Positions 54,246-63,420 of a DNA stretch of 64,000 nucleotides are shown here, piece by piece. The notes under the pieces were generated by a model. It was not told the DNA's origin and ran no database searches. It saw nothing but the letters and a program-made list of their open reading frames with translations. Position 1 is the first letter of the stretch. Every line of letters starts with the position of its first letter. A program made the position numbers and the translations under genes. This DNA comes from Pedobacter steynii (GTDB lineage: Bacteria > Bacteroidota > Bacteroidia > Sphingobacteriales > Sphingobacteriaceae). Location: NCBI RefSeq assembly GCF_001721645.1, contig NZ_CP017141.1, forward strand, positions 5,084,001 to 5,148,000, given 5' to 3'.

Positions 54246-56017
54246 AAAAACCATACCAACTACTATTTATTATCATGTGCCTATTGCCATCAGCTATTTT
54301 TTCACAGGAAAAAGCAGTACCCAGTCTCTATGAGCAAACCAGCGAAATGGGGACGACCATCATTACTTATCAAAGGGACCTGAGGGCCATCCAGGATTTT
54401 TATTCGCCTTATGTCATCGAAGGGACTTATCCCGAAGTTGCCCGGGTGTATTATTCGCCGGAACAGCGGAGCCGTTTGCTGGCCATCCAGAAGGAGTACC
54501 TGAAAGGAATGGAACAAATGAATTTTGATGCCTTCAGTATATATGGAAAGGTGGATTACCTCCTCTTAAAAAAGGAAATCAAAAAAGAAATCGCTCAGTT
54601 GGAAAAGACCGAAAGCAATGAAAAAGCGATCCTTAAATACATTCCTTTTGCAACAGGGATTTATGCGATTGAAAAGGAAAGACGCAGAGGAAAAGCCATG
54701 GATTGGCCGGCCGTAGCGGCAAAGCTGAACGCCATCGCTAAGGAAGTCGGCACTTTTAACGCCACATCGATAAATAAAGCGGCATTAAACAAGGCAAACA
54801 TCAGAAATATCAATGAGGTGATCTATGGTTTGAAAACAAGACTACGTGGGGTATACGAATTTTATAAGGGCTATGATCCTTTATTCGACTGGTGGGTGTC
54901 GAAACCTTATGGAAACCTGGTCCAGGCTTTAGATAATTATGCTTCGCTGTTTGCTGAAAAAGGAACGGAAGCACCTGCTCAGAAAGACAGCAATTACGGA
55001 ATAAAAGGAAACCCAATCGGACAGGCGGAGTTGTTGACGCAATTACAGGCCGAAATGATTCCTTATACTCCTGAGGAACTGGTTAAAATCGCGGAGAAGG
55101 AATTTGCATTTTGCGATCAGGAGTTGTTAAAAGCCTCGGCAGAAATGGGTTTCGGGAAAGATTGGAAGAAAGCCCAGGAGAAAGTTAAGGAAAGCTTTGT
55201 GGCACCAGGCAAACAACCTGAACTGATTGTGCAGTTACAGGACGATGCACTGGACTTTATCAAAAAGCAGGACCTGATGAACATTCCTGAGCTGGCAAAA
55301 GAAACCTGGGGCATGGTCATGATGTCGGCAGAAAGACAACTGGTCAATCCGTTTTTCACGGGAGGCCGGGAGATCAGTATTTCTTATCCGACAACAAGCA
55401 TGACGGAAGGGGATAAACTGATGAGTATGCGGGGCAATAACCCTTATTTTTCAAGAGGCACGGTACAGCATGAGCTGCTTCCAGGGCATCATCTGCAATA
55501 TTACATGAACAGTCGCTATAAGAATTACCGGGAACTTTTTACCACGCCATTTGGGATAGAAGGATGGACGCTGTACTGGGAGTTGCTGCTATACGATAAA
55601 GGTTTTGCCAAAAGCCCGGAAGAACGGATAGGGATGTTGTTCTGGAGGATGCACCGTTGTGCAAGGATCATTTTCTCTCTGAATTATCATTTGGGCAAAT
55701 GGACACCGGGGCAATGTGTGGACTTCCTGGTAGATCGTGTAGGGCATGAGCCCGCAAATGCAGAAGGAGAAGTCCGGAGGTCGTTCGAGGGTGGTTATAG
55801 TCCGCTGTATCAGGTGGCTTATATGATTGGAGGATTGCAACTGATGGCATTAAAACATGAACTGGTAGATGGGGGTAAAATGAGCTATAATGAGTTTCAT
55901 ACCCGGGTAATGAAGGAGAACCTGATTCCAATGGAAATGCTCCGGGCAACTTTAACAGGACAATCTTTAAAAAGGGATTTTACCTCTCAATGGAAATTTT
56001 ACAACTTCAATAAGTAA
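54242..56017 (+). CDS. DUF885 protein, putative zinc metallopeptidase
   Basis: 591 aa exported protein with a signal peptide (residues 1-21, ending IFSQE). It is a full-length DUF885 member with the zinc-like motif HELLPGHH (residues 410-417) followed by LQYYMNSRYKNYRELFTTPFGIEGWTLYWELL, the second conserved block with likely ligand Glu. DUF885 proteins are distant relatives of oligopeptidases/carboxypeptidases; direct biochemical data are limited. It starts inside the araC-family stop and is followed 29 bp later by an amino-acid permease, so the trio looks like a peptide or amino-acid uptake unit. Confidence 0.87.
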   Translation: MKKPYQLLFIIMCLLPSAIFSQEKAVPSLYEQTSEMGTTIITYQRDLRAIQDFYSPYVIEGTYPEVARVYYSPEQRSRLLAIQKEYLKGMEQMNFDAFSIYGKVDYLLLKKEIKKEIAQLEKTESNEKAILKYIPFATGIYAIEKERRRGKAMDWPAVAAKLNAIAKEVGTFNATSINKAALNKANIRNINEVIYGLKTRLRGVYEFYKGYDPLFDWWVSKPYGNLVQALDNYASLFAEKGTEAPAQKDSNYGIKGNPIGQAELLTQLQAEMIPYTPEELVKIAEKEFAFCDQELLKASAEMGFGKDWKKAQEKVKESFVAPGKQPELIVQLQDDALDFIKKQDLMNIPELAKETWGMVMMSAERQLVNPFFTGGREISISYPTTSMTEGDKLMSMRGNNPYFSRGTVQHELLPGHHLQYYMNSRYKNYRELFTTPFGIEGWTLYWELLLYDKGFAKSPEERIGMLFWRMHRCARIIFSLNYHLGKWTPGQCVDFLVDRVGHEPANAEGEVRRSFEGGYSPLYQVAYMIGGLQLMALKHELVDGGKMSYNEFHTRVMKENLIPMEMLRATLTGQSLKRDFTSQWKFYNFNK

Positions 56018-56046
56018 GCAGCAATCAGCTAACAAAGCAAAAATTC

Positions 56047-57462
56047 ATGAAAGAGGAACCAACAGAATTTAAGTCTTCACTCCGGTTAATCGATGCAACG
56101 ATGCTTGTTGCAGGGAGTATGATCGGATCGGGAATATTTATTGTCAGCGCGGATATCACCAGAAATGTAGGCAGCTCGGGATGGCTGCTGGTGGTCTGGC
56201 TGATTACCGGATTTATGACGCTGACTGCCGCTTTGAGTTATGGGGAACTCAGCTCGATGTACCCGAAAGCAGGGGGGCAGTATGTGTATTTAAAAGAGGC
56301 ATACAATCCACTGGTCAGTTTCCTGTACGGCTGGAGTTTTTTTACAGTCATCCAAACGGCAACGATCGCCGCGGTGGGAGTGGCCTTTGCCAAGTTTACG
56401 GCTTATCTGCTGCCTCAGTTTGGGGAAGACCGGATCGTGGCTGACCTTGGCTTTCTGCAGGTCTCTTCTGCACAGCTGCTGGCCATTGTGGTGATTGTGA
56501 TTTTAACCTATGTAAACAGCAGAGGGGTAAATACAGGCAAATCGATACAAACTTTCTTTACCCTGGCCAAGCTGCTGAGTCTTTTTGGCCTGATCGTATT
56601 CGGTTTGTTTTTCATGCAGAATGACATCTGGCAGCAGAACTGGAAAGATGCCTGGGAGCTGAAACCGCTGGGGGGGTCAACAGGCATAGGTTCATATACC
56701 ACCATGGCCGCTTTCGGTGCAATTGCGGCAGCCATGGTGGGCTCTATTTTTAGTAGCGACTCCTGGCATAATGTAACCTTTGTGGCGGGCGAAATCAGAA
56801 ACCCGAAGCGGAATGTAGGATTGAGCCTTGCCCTGGGCACAATCATGGTAATGGTCCTCTATATTTTAACCAATATCATGTATACAGGGGTACTGTCTCT
56901 TCATGACATCGGACATGCGGATAAAGACCGGGTCGCGGTTTCCGCTGCTCAGGTGATATTCGGGGCCTCGGGAACAGTAATCATCGCATTGATGATCATG
57001 GTCTCTACTTTTGGCTGCAATAACGGACTGATCATGGCGGGGGCAAGGGTGTACTACTCGATGGCGAAAGACGGTCTTTTCTTCAAAAAAGTAGGTACGC
57101 TGAACAAGAATGCGGTACCTGCTTTTGGGCTTTGGATCCAATGCCTGGTTGCTGCACTATGGTGCCTTAGTGGCAAATATGGGGACCTGCTGGATATGAT
57201 TTCTTTTGTGGTGGTGATGTTTTACATGCTGACAATAGGAGGGATTTTTATCCTCCGGAAAAAACGCCCTGATATAGAACGCCCTTATAAAGCATTCGGA
57301 TATCCTGTTTTGCCATTGATCTATATCATAATGGGCCTGGCATTTTGCCTGTTATTGATCATCTATAAACCTCGCTTCACCTGGCCAGGTCTGATCATCA
57401 CTTTGATCGGTATTCCGGTTTACTATGTGATCGGTAAACTTAAAAGTAACCAAAGCACTTAG
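56047..57462 (+). CDS. APC-family amino-acid permease
   Basis: 471 aa inner-membrane transporter with about 12 helices. The first helix carries the APC signature GSMIGSGIFIVSADI; the YGELSSMYPKAGGQYVYLKEAY and the FSSDSWHNVTFVAGEIRNPKRN segments are typical of the LAT/YbeC-like amino-acid exchangers. It is last of the AraC-DUF885-APC unit and likely imports amino acids released by the peptidase; the specific amino acid cannot be read. A hairpin follows. Confidence 0.93.
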   Translation: MKEEPTEFKSSLRLIDATMLVAGSMIGSGIFIVSADITRNVGSSGWLLVVWLITGFMTLTAALSYGELSSMYPKAGGQYVYLKEAYNPLVSFLYGWSFFTVIQTATIAAVGVAFAKFTAYLLPQFGEDRIVADLGFLQVSSAQLLAIVVIVILTYVNSRGVNTGKSIQTFFTLAKLLSLFGLIVFGLFFMQNDIWQQNWKDAWELKPLGGSTGIGSYTTMAAFGAIAAAMVGSIFSSDSWHNVTFVAGEIRNPKRNVGLSLALGTIMVMVLYILTNIMYTGVLSLHDIGHADKDRVAVSAAQVIFGASGTVIIALMIMVSTFGCNNGLIMAGARVYYSMAKDGLFFKKVGTLNKNAVPAFGLWIQCLVAALWCLSGKYGDLLDMISFVVVMFYMLTIGGIFILRKKRPDIERPYKAFGYPVLPLIYIIMGLAFCLLLIIYKPRFTWPGLIITLIGIPVYYVIGKLKSNQST

Positions 57463-57491
57463 TTTTATTTCCTGAAACTTCCTGCTATACC

Positions 57492-57519
57492 AGGGGTATT
57501 TATGAAAATAAATACCCCT
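57492..57519 (+). terminator. Hairpin terminator after the APC permease
   Basis: Perfect 11-bp stem AGGGGTATTTA (57492-57502) / TAAATACCCCT (57509-57519), 6-nt loop; only a weak T content follows. Confidence 0.65.
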
Positions 57520-57530
57520 CAGATCGTTAT

Positions 57531-57551
57531 TAATCGTCAAATTGACATTTA
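57531..57551. promoter_or_regulatory. Candidate AraR operator 1 upstream of second GH51
   Basis: TAATCGT-CAAATTG-ACATTTA; 5 of 7 symmetric. Its centre is 26 bp from that of the next site, so the two could bind cooperatively. Confidence 0.6.
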
Positions 57552-57584
57552 TTTATTAATCGTCTATTTGACGATTAATAAATA
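57550..57584. promoter_or_regulatory. Candidate AraR operator 2 upstream of second GH51
   Basis: Perfect inverted repeat with 14-bp arms (57550-57563 and 57571-57584) around a 7-bp spacer; core TAATCGT-CTATTTG-ACGATTA at 57557-57577. It is the strongest copy of the motif and overlaps the -33 box TTTG at 57567-57570. Confidence 0.75.
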
Positions 57585-57597
57585 TTATATACATTCG
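57567..57597 (+). promoter_or_regulatory. Candidate promoter of second GH51
   Basis: TTTG (57567-57570), a 19-nt spacer, then TACATTCG (57590-57597), near the TAnnTTTG consensus. Its -33 box lies inside the operator, as at the GH43 operon promoter. Confidence 0.55.
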
Positions 57598-57635
57598 GTA
57601 AATAACCAACCAGTTAGATTATACCAAATATAACG

Positions 57636-59180
57636 ATGTTCAAAAAAAATCTATTTCATAAGCTGGGTCTTTCCCTGCTTATTCTGGGTAGTAGCCAGTC
57701 GCTGCTGGCACAGCAAACTACAGTAACCTTAGGGGCAGACCAGCCTGCAGGACAAATTAGTAAACACATTTACGGACACTTTGCCGAGCACCTTGGCCGC
57801 TGTATTTATGATGGATTTTACGTAGGGGAAAACTCGAAAATTCCAAATACTGCAGGGGTAAGAAATGACATTGTTGCCGCTTTAAAAAACCTCAGCATTC
57901 CAAACCTGAGGTGGCCCGGTGGCTGTTTCGCCGACAGGTACCATTGGAAAGACGGGATCGGACCTAAAGACCAGCGCCCATCAATTGTAAACACGATGTG
58001 GGGCGGGGTAACGGAAGACAATAGTTTTGGAACCCACGACTTTCTGAATATGTGTAAGCTGCTGGGCACGGAGCCTTACCTGGCTGGAAATACCGGAAGT
58101 GGTACTGTTCAGGAGCTGGCAGATTGGGTGCAGTATGTGAATTTTGAAGGCCGCAGTCCGATGTCTGACCTGCGCGTTAAAAACGGACAGGAAAAACCAT
58201 GGAACGTAAAGTTCTGGGGCGTAGGAAATGAAGCCTGGGGTTGTGGAGGAAGTATGACCCCGGAATATTATGTGGGCGAATACCGTAAGTATGCAACCTT
58301 TATGGAAGGACGCAACTTATATAAAATAGCCTCAGGTGCCAATGGTGATGATTATCATTGGACGGAGACTTTAATGAAAGGAATTCCGCTGAATCTGATG
58401 GACGGTATTGCTTTACACCATTACTCGGTCCCGAACTGGGATAAAAAAGGTCCTGCAACGGGATTTACCGAGCAGCAATATTTCGATACCATGAAAAGTG
58501 CCTTGCGTATGGAGGAGCTGATTACCAAACATACCGCCATCATGGATAAATACGATCCCAAAAAGAAAATCAGTCTTGTGGTTGACGAATGGGGCGGATG
58601 GTATGACGTGGAAAAAGGAATAAACCCGGGATTCTTATACCAGCAGAATACCATGCGTGATGCGATGATTGCAGGCACTACCTTAAACACTTTCAATAAC
58701 CATAGTGACCGTGTTAAAATAGCAAACCTGGCACAGTGTGTTAACGTTTTACAGGCCGTAATCCTGACCAGCGGAGAAAAAATGCTGCTTTCTCCAACTT
58801 ACCACGTAATGGAAATGTATAAAGTACATCAGGATGCAACGCTGATTCCGGTATCGGTTAAAACAGGGGATTACGTTTTTGGCAATGAAAAACTACCTTC
58901 AGTTTCTGTATCGGCATCAAAAGATGCTGCCGGACTAACACATATTTCTGTGGTCAACATCAATAAAAATAAAGCGGAAGAAATACAAATTGACATTACC
59001 GGAAAAACCTATAAATCTGTTTCGGGACGTATCCTGACCGCGGCAAAAGTCGATGACCACAATACATTTGAAAACCCGGAAGCCATTAAGCCGGCGGTTT
59101 ATAAAACGGCTGTGTTGAAAGATGGGAAACTGAACCTTAAACTTCCCGCATTTTCAGTAGTAGTTCTGGAATTGAAGTAA
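57636..59180 (+). CDS. GH51 alpha-L-arabinofuranosidase, compact form
   Basis: 514 aa secreted enzyme, usual length of compact GH51 arabinofuranosidases, with a signal peptide ending near LLAQQ. The barrel carries ISKHIYGHFAEHLGRCIYDG at the start, LRWPGGCFADRYHW, acid/base Glu199 in VGNEAWGCGG and nucleophile Glu318 in VDEWGGWYDV, then a C-terminal beta domain. It has its own promoter with two candidate AraR operators and a terminator hairpin at 59183-59245, so it is monocistronic and tightly arabinose-controlled. Confidence 0.95.
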   Translation: MFKKNLFHKLGLSLLILGSSQSLLAQQTTVTLGADQPAGQISKHIYGHFAEHLGRCIYDGFYVGENSKIPNTAGVRNDIVAALKNLSIPNLRWPGGCFADRYHWKDGIGPKDQRPSIVNTMWGGVTEDNSFGTHDFLNMCKLLGTEPYLAGNTGSGTVQELADWVQYVNFEGRSPMSDLRVKNGQEKPWNVKFWGVGNEAWGCGGSMTPEYYVGEYRKYATFMEGRNLYKIASGANGDDYHWTETLMKGIPLNLMDGIALHHYSVPNWDKKGPATGFTEQQYFDTMKSALRMEELITKHTAIMDKYDPKKKISLVVDEWGGWYDVEKGINPGFLYQQNTMRDAMIAGTTLNTFNNHSDRVKIANLAQCVNVLQAVILTSGEKMLLSPTYHVMEMYKVHQDATLIPVSVKTGDYVFGNEKLPSVSVSASKDAAGLTHISVVNINKNKAEEIQIDITGKTYKSVSGRILTAAKVDDHNTFENPEAIKPAVYKTAVLKDGKLNLKLPAFSVVVLELK

Positions 59181-59182
59181 GG

Positions 59183-59245
59183 AACAAAGTTATTTCTACT
59201 GGTAAACAGGTATTGATTTTATATCCTGATAGAAATAACTTTGTT
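59183..59245 (+). terminator. Hairpin after second GH51
   Basis: Perfect 15-bp stem, arms 59183-59197 and 59231-59245, with a 33-nt loop. It separates GH51 from the next gene; the right arm is followed by TTAAAAAA rather than a T-run. Confidence 0.6.
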
Positions 59246-59260
59246 TAAAAAATCAGCCTT

Positions 59261-59920
59261 ATGAATATCCCTAAATCCTTAAGCACCCTGCTAAGGGCGA
59301 AAGTAAACTGGCTTGTGCTTGCAGGCCTGCTGTCCGCGATAGCAGTTCATGCCCAATCTTTTACCGTTGAGCAAAAAGCCAAATTCAGCAAAGAGGAAAC
59401 GATGAAACTGGTGACTGCCGGGAAATCCAGCATCAAAGGCCAGGCTTTTGCCAGAGATAATTCCAATGGTCTGAAAGGCATCGCCATTCTCAACATTAAT
59501 AAAAAGCAATTTGCACCTCCTGGTACCGTTGTGATGCTCCTTCCTTTTACCGATTATTTCAAAGAATGGATGGAGGTAAGCAAAAAATACGGCAAACAAG
59601 GGAAGGTGGTAGAGTTGCCTAAAGAAGCGCGCGAATGTATCCGCGTAACTCAGGTAACCGATAAAGAAGGCCATTTTGAATTTACCAACCTGATGCCGGG
59701 ACAATACCTTTTGTACTCTAGCTTTGGATACGAGCATACCCAGCATGCCACTGAGGTAGTGGGCCGTAGAGATCGTTATGTGAACAACACCTATCAGGGT
59801 TCCTCGGATATTGAAAGACACTTTAGCTATGGGGTAAATGCCAGTGCTTATGTCGATAAAATCGTGACCATCAAAGCGGATGGGGACGTAGAACAGATCA
59901 AATTGAAGAAAACCCTGTAA
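59261..59920 (+). CDS. Exported protein with carboxypeptidase-regulatory-like domain
   Basis: 219 aa exported protein; signal peptide with a hydrophobic stretch to about residue 31 (AVHAQS). Residues about 50-190 contain a KGQAFARDNSNGLKGIAILNIN start and a VTDKEGHFEFTNLMPGQYLLYSSFGY pattern, the signature of carboxypeptidase-regulatory-like (transthyretin-type) beta-sandwiches. No catalytic motif. I do not recognise a specific family. It lies 80 bp after GH51 beyond a hairpin and 73 bp before the UvrA2-like gene. Confidence 0.75.
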   Translation: MNIPKSLSTLLRAKVNWLVLAGLLSAIAVHAQSFTVEQKAKFSKEETMKLVTAGKSSIKGQAFARDNSNGLKGIAILNINKKQFAPPGTVVMLLPFTDYFKEWMEVSKKYGKQGKVVELPKEARECIRVTQVTDKEGHFEFTNLMPGQYLLYSSFGYEHTQHATEVVGRRDRYVNNTYQGSSDIERHFSYGVNASAYVDKIVTIKADGDVEQIKLKKTL

Positions 59921-59950
59921 GCCCTGACATACGGTTGTCACAAGCGGAAC

Positions 59951-59958
59951 TATTTTTG
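59951..59958 (+). promoter_or_regulatory. Candidate -7 box of the UvrA2-like gene
   Basis: TATTTTTG matches TAnnTTTG exactly and lies 35 bp upstream of the ATG. No well-spaced -33 TTTG is visible. Confidence 0.35.
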
Positions 59959-59993
59959 TAGCGTGTATCCACGTAACCAATCTGAAATCCCGT

Positions 59994-62246
59994 ATGAGAA
60001 CCATAAAAATATCCGGTGCCCGTCAGAATAACCTGAAAAATATTTCATTAGAGATACCCAAGAACCTGATCACTGTATTTACCGGCGTTTCAGGTTCCGG
60101 AAAATCATCACTTGTTTTTGAAACCATAGGAGCCGAAGCACAGCGCCAGATCAACGAAACGCAAAATAGCTTTACACGAAACCGTCTGAATCATATCGGT
60201 ATTGCCGACGTTGATAAAATCCAGCATTTAAACGTACCTGTAATTATCAATCAAAAACGACTGGGAGGTAATGCCAGATCCACTGTTGGAACTGCTACAG
60301 ATATCCTTGCTTCGCTACGACTGTTGTTCTCAAGAATGGGAACACCTTTTGTCGGATATTCCAATGTTTTTTCCTTCAATAATCCGCAGGGAATGTGTCC
60401 GGTCTGCGAAGGCCTGGGGTATACCAGTAAGATCGATACCGACCAGCTGTTGGACCTGGAAAAGTCCTTGAATGAAGGTGCCATTTTGTTTCCGACATTT
60501 CAACCGGGGGGATATAGGTGGTTAAGATACACACGTTCAGGATACTTTGACGCGGATAAAAAACTTAAAGATTTCTCTAAGAAAGAATGGGACCTGCTGC
60601 TCAATGCCGAGGAACACAAACCCGCACATCCGGATAGATCATGGGGAAAAACAATGCTGTATATTGGTCTGCTAAAACGAATAGAGAACGATTTCTTAAA
60701 GAAGGAATCCAAAGAGTATCATAAGAGAAAAAAAGACTTACAAAAGATCATTGTATCCGGGACTTGCCCGAAGTGCGAGGGTAAAAGGCTAAATGAAAAA
60801 GTACTTTCATGTAAGATTAAAGGAAAAGATATCGCCGAATGTACTGCGCTTTCCATTGAAGAACTGCTGGAATTTGTCAGGTCGCTTTCCTCCAGAACGG
60901 CCGAAACCATATTAAATGAACTGGAAAAAAAGCTTGAAAATGTAATTACTATAGGGCTTCAATACCTTACCCTGAATAGGGCAACAAATTCTTTGTCAGG
61001 AGGAGAATCACAACGGATCAAAATGGTCAGACATCTGGGGAATAGTCTGGAAGATCTGCTGTACATCTTCGATGAACCCAGCATTGGCCTTCATGCAAAA
61101 GATCTGGATAATATTTCCCAGATCATAAAGCAGATAAAAGAGAAGGGAAATACTGTTCTTATCGTAGAGCACGATCCGGATATCATCCGTATTGCCGACC
61201 ACATTGTGGATATGGGCCCATTTTCTGGAGTTCATGGCGGCGAGATCGTTTATCAGGGAACTTTTGCAAATCTAAACACATCAGCGGGTAAAACCGGCAA
61301 ATATTTCTCCTCCCAGCGTACTTATAAAATGAATCCCCGTATAGGAGTCGGTTCAATAAATATTAAGTCGGCGCGTATGTTTAATTTGAAAGATATTTCA
61401 GTTGAAATTCCCAAATGTGTACTGTCTGTTATTACCGGGGTCGCAGGATCAGGCAAGAGTACGCTGATCAGTAAAGTTTTGCCAGTTCAGTTTCCTGAAG
61501 TTAAAATTATTGATCAGTCTCCCATAGCAGGGCATTCAAGATCCACACTGCTGACTTATCTCGGGATTTCTGATCAGATAAGAAAGCTATTTGCAGATGC
61601 CAATAAGGTGAGCAATCAACTTTTCAGCAGCAATAGTAAGGGGGCATGTCCGAATTGCAAAGGACTGGGCATCGAAAAGATCGACCTGGCGTTTATGGAT
61701 GATATCGAGCTGCCATGTGAAGTCTGTAATGGAACGGGATTTAACCCGGATGTATTGAAATATAAAATCAAGCACAAAAACATTGCTGAGGTGTTGAATT
61801 TAACGGTAGAGGAAGCGGAAACCTTTTTTAAGGGTCATGATTTCGTATCGTATTTTGACCTGCTGTCAGAACTTGGTTTAAGTTATTTGAAATTAGGGCA
61901 ACGCCTTAATTCCTTTTCAGGAGGGGAGATGCAACGGCTGAAATTAAGCAGGGAATTAAAAGGTGAGCAGAATATACTCGTGCTGGATGAACCCAGTACC
62001 GGATTACATCCCTCGGATACGGAAAGACTGATGCGTATTTTAAATAGGTTGGTCGACGAAGGTAATACACTTCTGGTTATTGAACACAACCTTGATATCA
62101 TCTCGCAAGCCGACTGGATTATTGATATTGGACCAGGTGCGGGCAAGTATGGCGGACAGCTGGTTTTTGAGGGAACGGTAAGTCAGCTGCTGGAAGATAA
62201 AACCTCCGAAACGGCCAGATATCTGAGAAAACACCTTACCTGCTAA
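59994..62246 (+). CDS. UvrA2-like ABC-ATPase (excinuclease subunit A paralogue)
   Basis: 750 aa cytoplasmic protein with two ABC ATPase halves of the UvrA type. First Walker A is at about 31-39 (GVSGSGKSS) with signature [11 protein letters not shown] near 335; second Walker A near 482 (GVAGSGKST) with [11 protein letters not shown] near 641 and Walker [13 protein letters not shown] near 662. Zinc-binding CxxC pairs are in [24 protein letters not shown] and CEVCNGTG. At 750 aa it is about 190 aa shorter than UvrA, as in UvrA2/DrrC-like paralogues linked with drug or damage tolerance. Its 3' end overlaps the convergent chrA stop by 11 bp. Confidence 0.9.
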   Translation: MRTIKISGARQNNLKNISLEIPKNLITVFTGVSGSGKSSLVFETIGAEAQRQINETQNSFTRNRLNHIGIADVDKIQHLNVPVIINQKRLGGNARSTVGTATDILASLRLLFSRMGTPFVGYSNVFSFNNPQGMCPVCEGLGYTSKIDTDQLLDLEKSLNEGAILFPTFQPGGYRWLRYTRSGYFDADKKLKDFSKKEWDLLLNAEEHKPAHPDRSWGKTMLYIGLLKRIENDFLKKESKEYHKRKKDLQKIIVSGTCPKCEGKRLNEKVLSCKIKGKDIAECTALSIEELLEFVRSLSSRTAETILNELEKKLENVITIGLQYLTLNRATNSLSGGESQRIKMVRHLGNSLEDLLYIFDEPSIGLHAKDLDNISQIIKQIKEKGNTVLIVEHDPDIIRIADHIVDMGPFSGVHGGEIVYQGTFANLNTSAGKTGKYFSSQRTYKMNPRIGVGSINIKSARMFNLKDISVEIPKCVLSVITGVAGSGKSTLISKVLPVQFPEVKIIDQSPIAGHSRSTLLTYLGISDQIRKLFADANKVSNQLFSSNSKGACPNCKGLGIEKIDLAFMDDIELPCEVCNGTGFNPDVLKYKIKHKNIAEVLNLTVEEAETFFKGHDFVSYFDLLSELGLSYLKLGQRLNSFSGGEMQRLKLSRELKGEQNILVLDEPSTGLHPSDTERLMRILNRLVDEGNTLLVIEHNLDIISQADWIIDIGPGAGKYGGQLVFEGTVSQLLEDKTSETARYLRKHLTC

Positions 62247-63411
62247 GTACTATTCCAATTATAGCCGATGCGAGTATGAGATGCGGTTCTTTTATTTTTT
62301 TTAGGTAAATCAAAGCCAGCATACTGAATATCGCGATTAGGGCGGTAGGAATATCTACAATTGCGCGTGTAGCGATAATGATTACTGCACCAACCAATGC
62401 ACCAATTACTACTGCTGTAATTCCGTCTACAAATGCCTTGATACTGGTGTTTTTTGCGATCTTTTTAAAGCCGGGTGCCAACGCTATGGTAAAAATGTAA
62501 CAGGGTAAAAAAGTCGCTAAAGCGGCAACGCAGGCTCCGGGGAAACCAGCAACCAAATAACCAATAAACGCCACCGTGATGACAACCGGTCCCGGTGTGA
62601 TCATCGCTACAGCCACAGCATCCAAAAATTCCTGTTCTGTCAGCCATCCGAATCCCTGAACTACTCCGCTATGTAAAAAGGGAACAATAGCCAGACCGCT
62701 GCCAAACACGAATGCACCCGCCTTTAGGAAGAACCAACCGATTTCCTGCAAGTTCTTTCCGTCATCATGCCAAAATCCAATACCCAATAAAATTACTGAT
62801 GGTACAGCTGCAGTACACCTGATCCATTTCGGTGGGGATTTGACTACCATGTAAATCAGACCACATCCAATAAACAACAAAATATCTTCCTTTTCAGTGA
62901 TGACCGTAACCACAACCCCAAGTGCATAAAAAATCCAAAGGAGCCATTTGGATTTGATTGCTCCAATATCAAGGCTACTCACCGATTTAATGGTCAGCTT
63001 GTAGGCACTGATGGCGATGATGCCAATGACGGAGGCGCTTACTCCATAAAACACAGCTTGCATCCCCGGTAAGCCACTATATAGTTTATATCCGATGCCC
63101 AATAACAGGACCATAACAAAAGAGGGGAGTACAAAAGCAAGTCCGGCTAAAGTAGCGCCGATTAGTCCATAATGGACAAAGCCTACATAGATACCAAGTT
63201 GGGCAGCTAATGGCCCTGGTGCCAGTTGTGACAGGGCAAGTCCTTCTTTATATTCTTCTTCAGTAATCCATTTCCTGTTTTCTACCAGGTCACGGTGCAT
63301 ATAGCCGACAAGGGCAACCGGACCTCCAAAACCCCAGGTGCCTAATTTTAAAAAGTAGGTAGCCAAATCACTTCTTGAATAGGCCGGTTTAATGATCAGT
63401 TCTTTTTTCAT
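62236..63411 (-). CDS. chrA: Chromate transporter (ChrA, long-chain CHR family)
   Basis: 391 aa inner-membrane protein with two homologous CHR halves of about six helices each. The first half has FLKLGTWGFGGPVALVGYMHRDLV and LALSQLAPGPLAAQLGIYVG; the second has FLKAGAFVFGSGLAIVPFLH and the matching AMITPGPVVITVAFIGYL. It exports chromate, or sulfate-like anions, in characterised members. The TTG at 63420 is rejected in favour of ATG 63411. The next gene (63421-63951) ends 9 bp upstream, so the two form an operon. Confidence 0.92.
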   Translation of the reverse strand: MKKELIIKPAYSRSDLATYFLKLGTWGFGGPVALVGYMHRDLVENRKWITEEEYKEGLALSQLAPGPLAAQLGIYVGFVHYGLIGATLAGLAFVLPSFVMVLLLGIGYKLYSGLPGMQAVFYGVSASVIGIIAISAYKLTIKSVSSLDIGAIKSKWLLWIFYALGVVVTVITEKEDILLFIGCGLIYMVVKSPPKWIRCTAAVPSVILLGIGFWHDDGKNLQEIGWFFLKAGAFVFGSGLAIVPFLHSGVVQGFGWLTEQEFLDAVAVAMITPGPVVITVAFIGYLVAGFPGACVAALATFLPCYIFTIALAPGFKKIAKNTSIKAFVDGITAVVIGALVGAVIIIATRAIVDIPTALIAIFSMLALIYLKKIKEPHLILASAIIGIVLSR

Positions 63412-63420
63412 ACAGGTCAA

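Noticed and set aside
63412-63420. TTG start of chrA at 63420
   Set aside because: ATG at 63411 starts the conserved family N-terminus and leaves a normal gap to the upstream gene.
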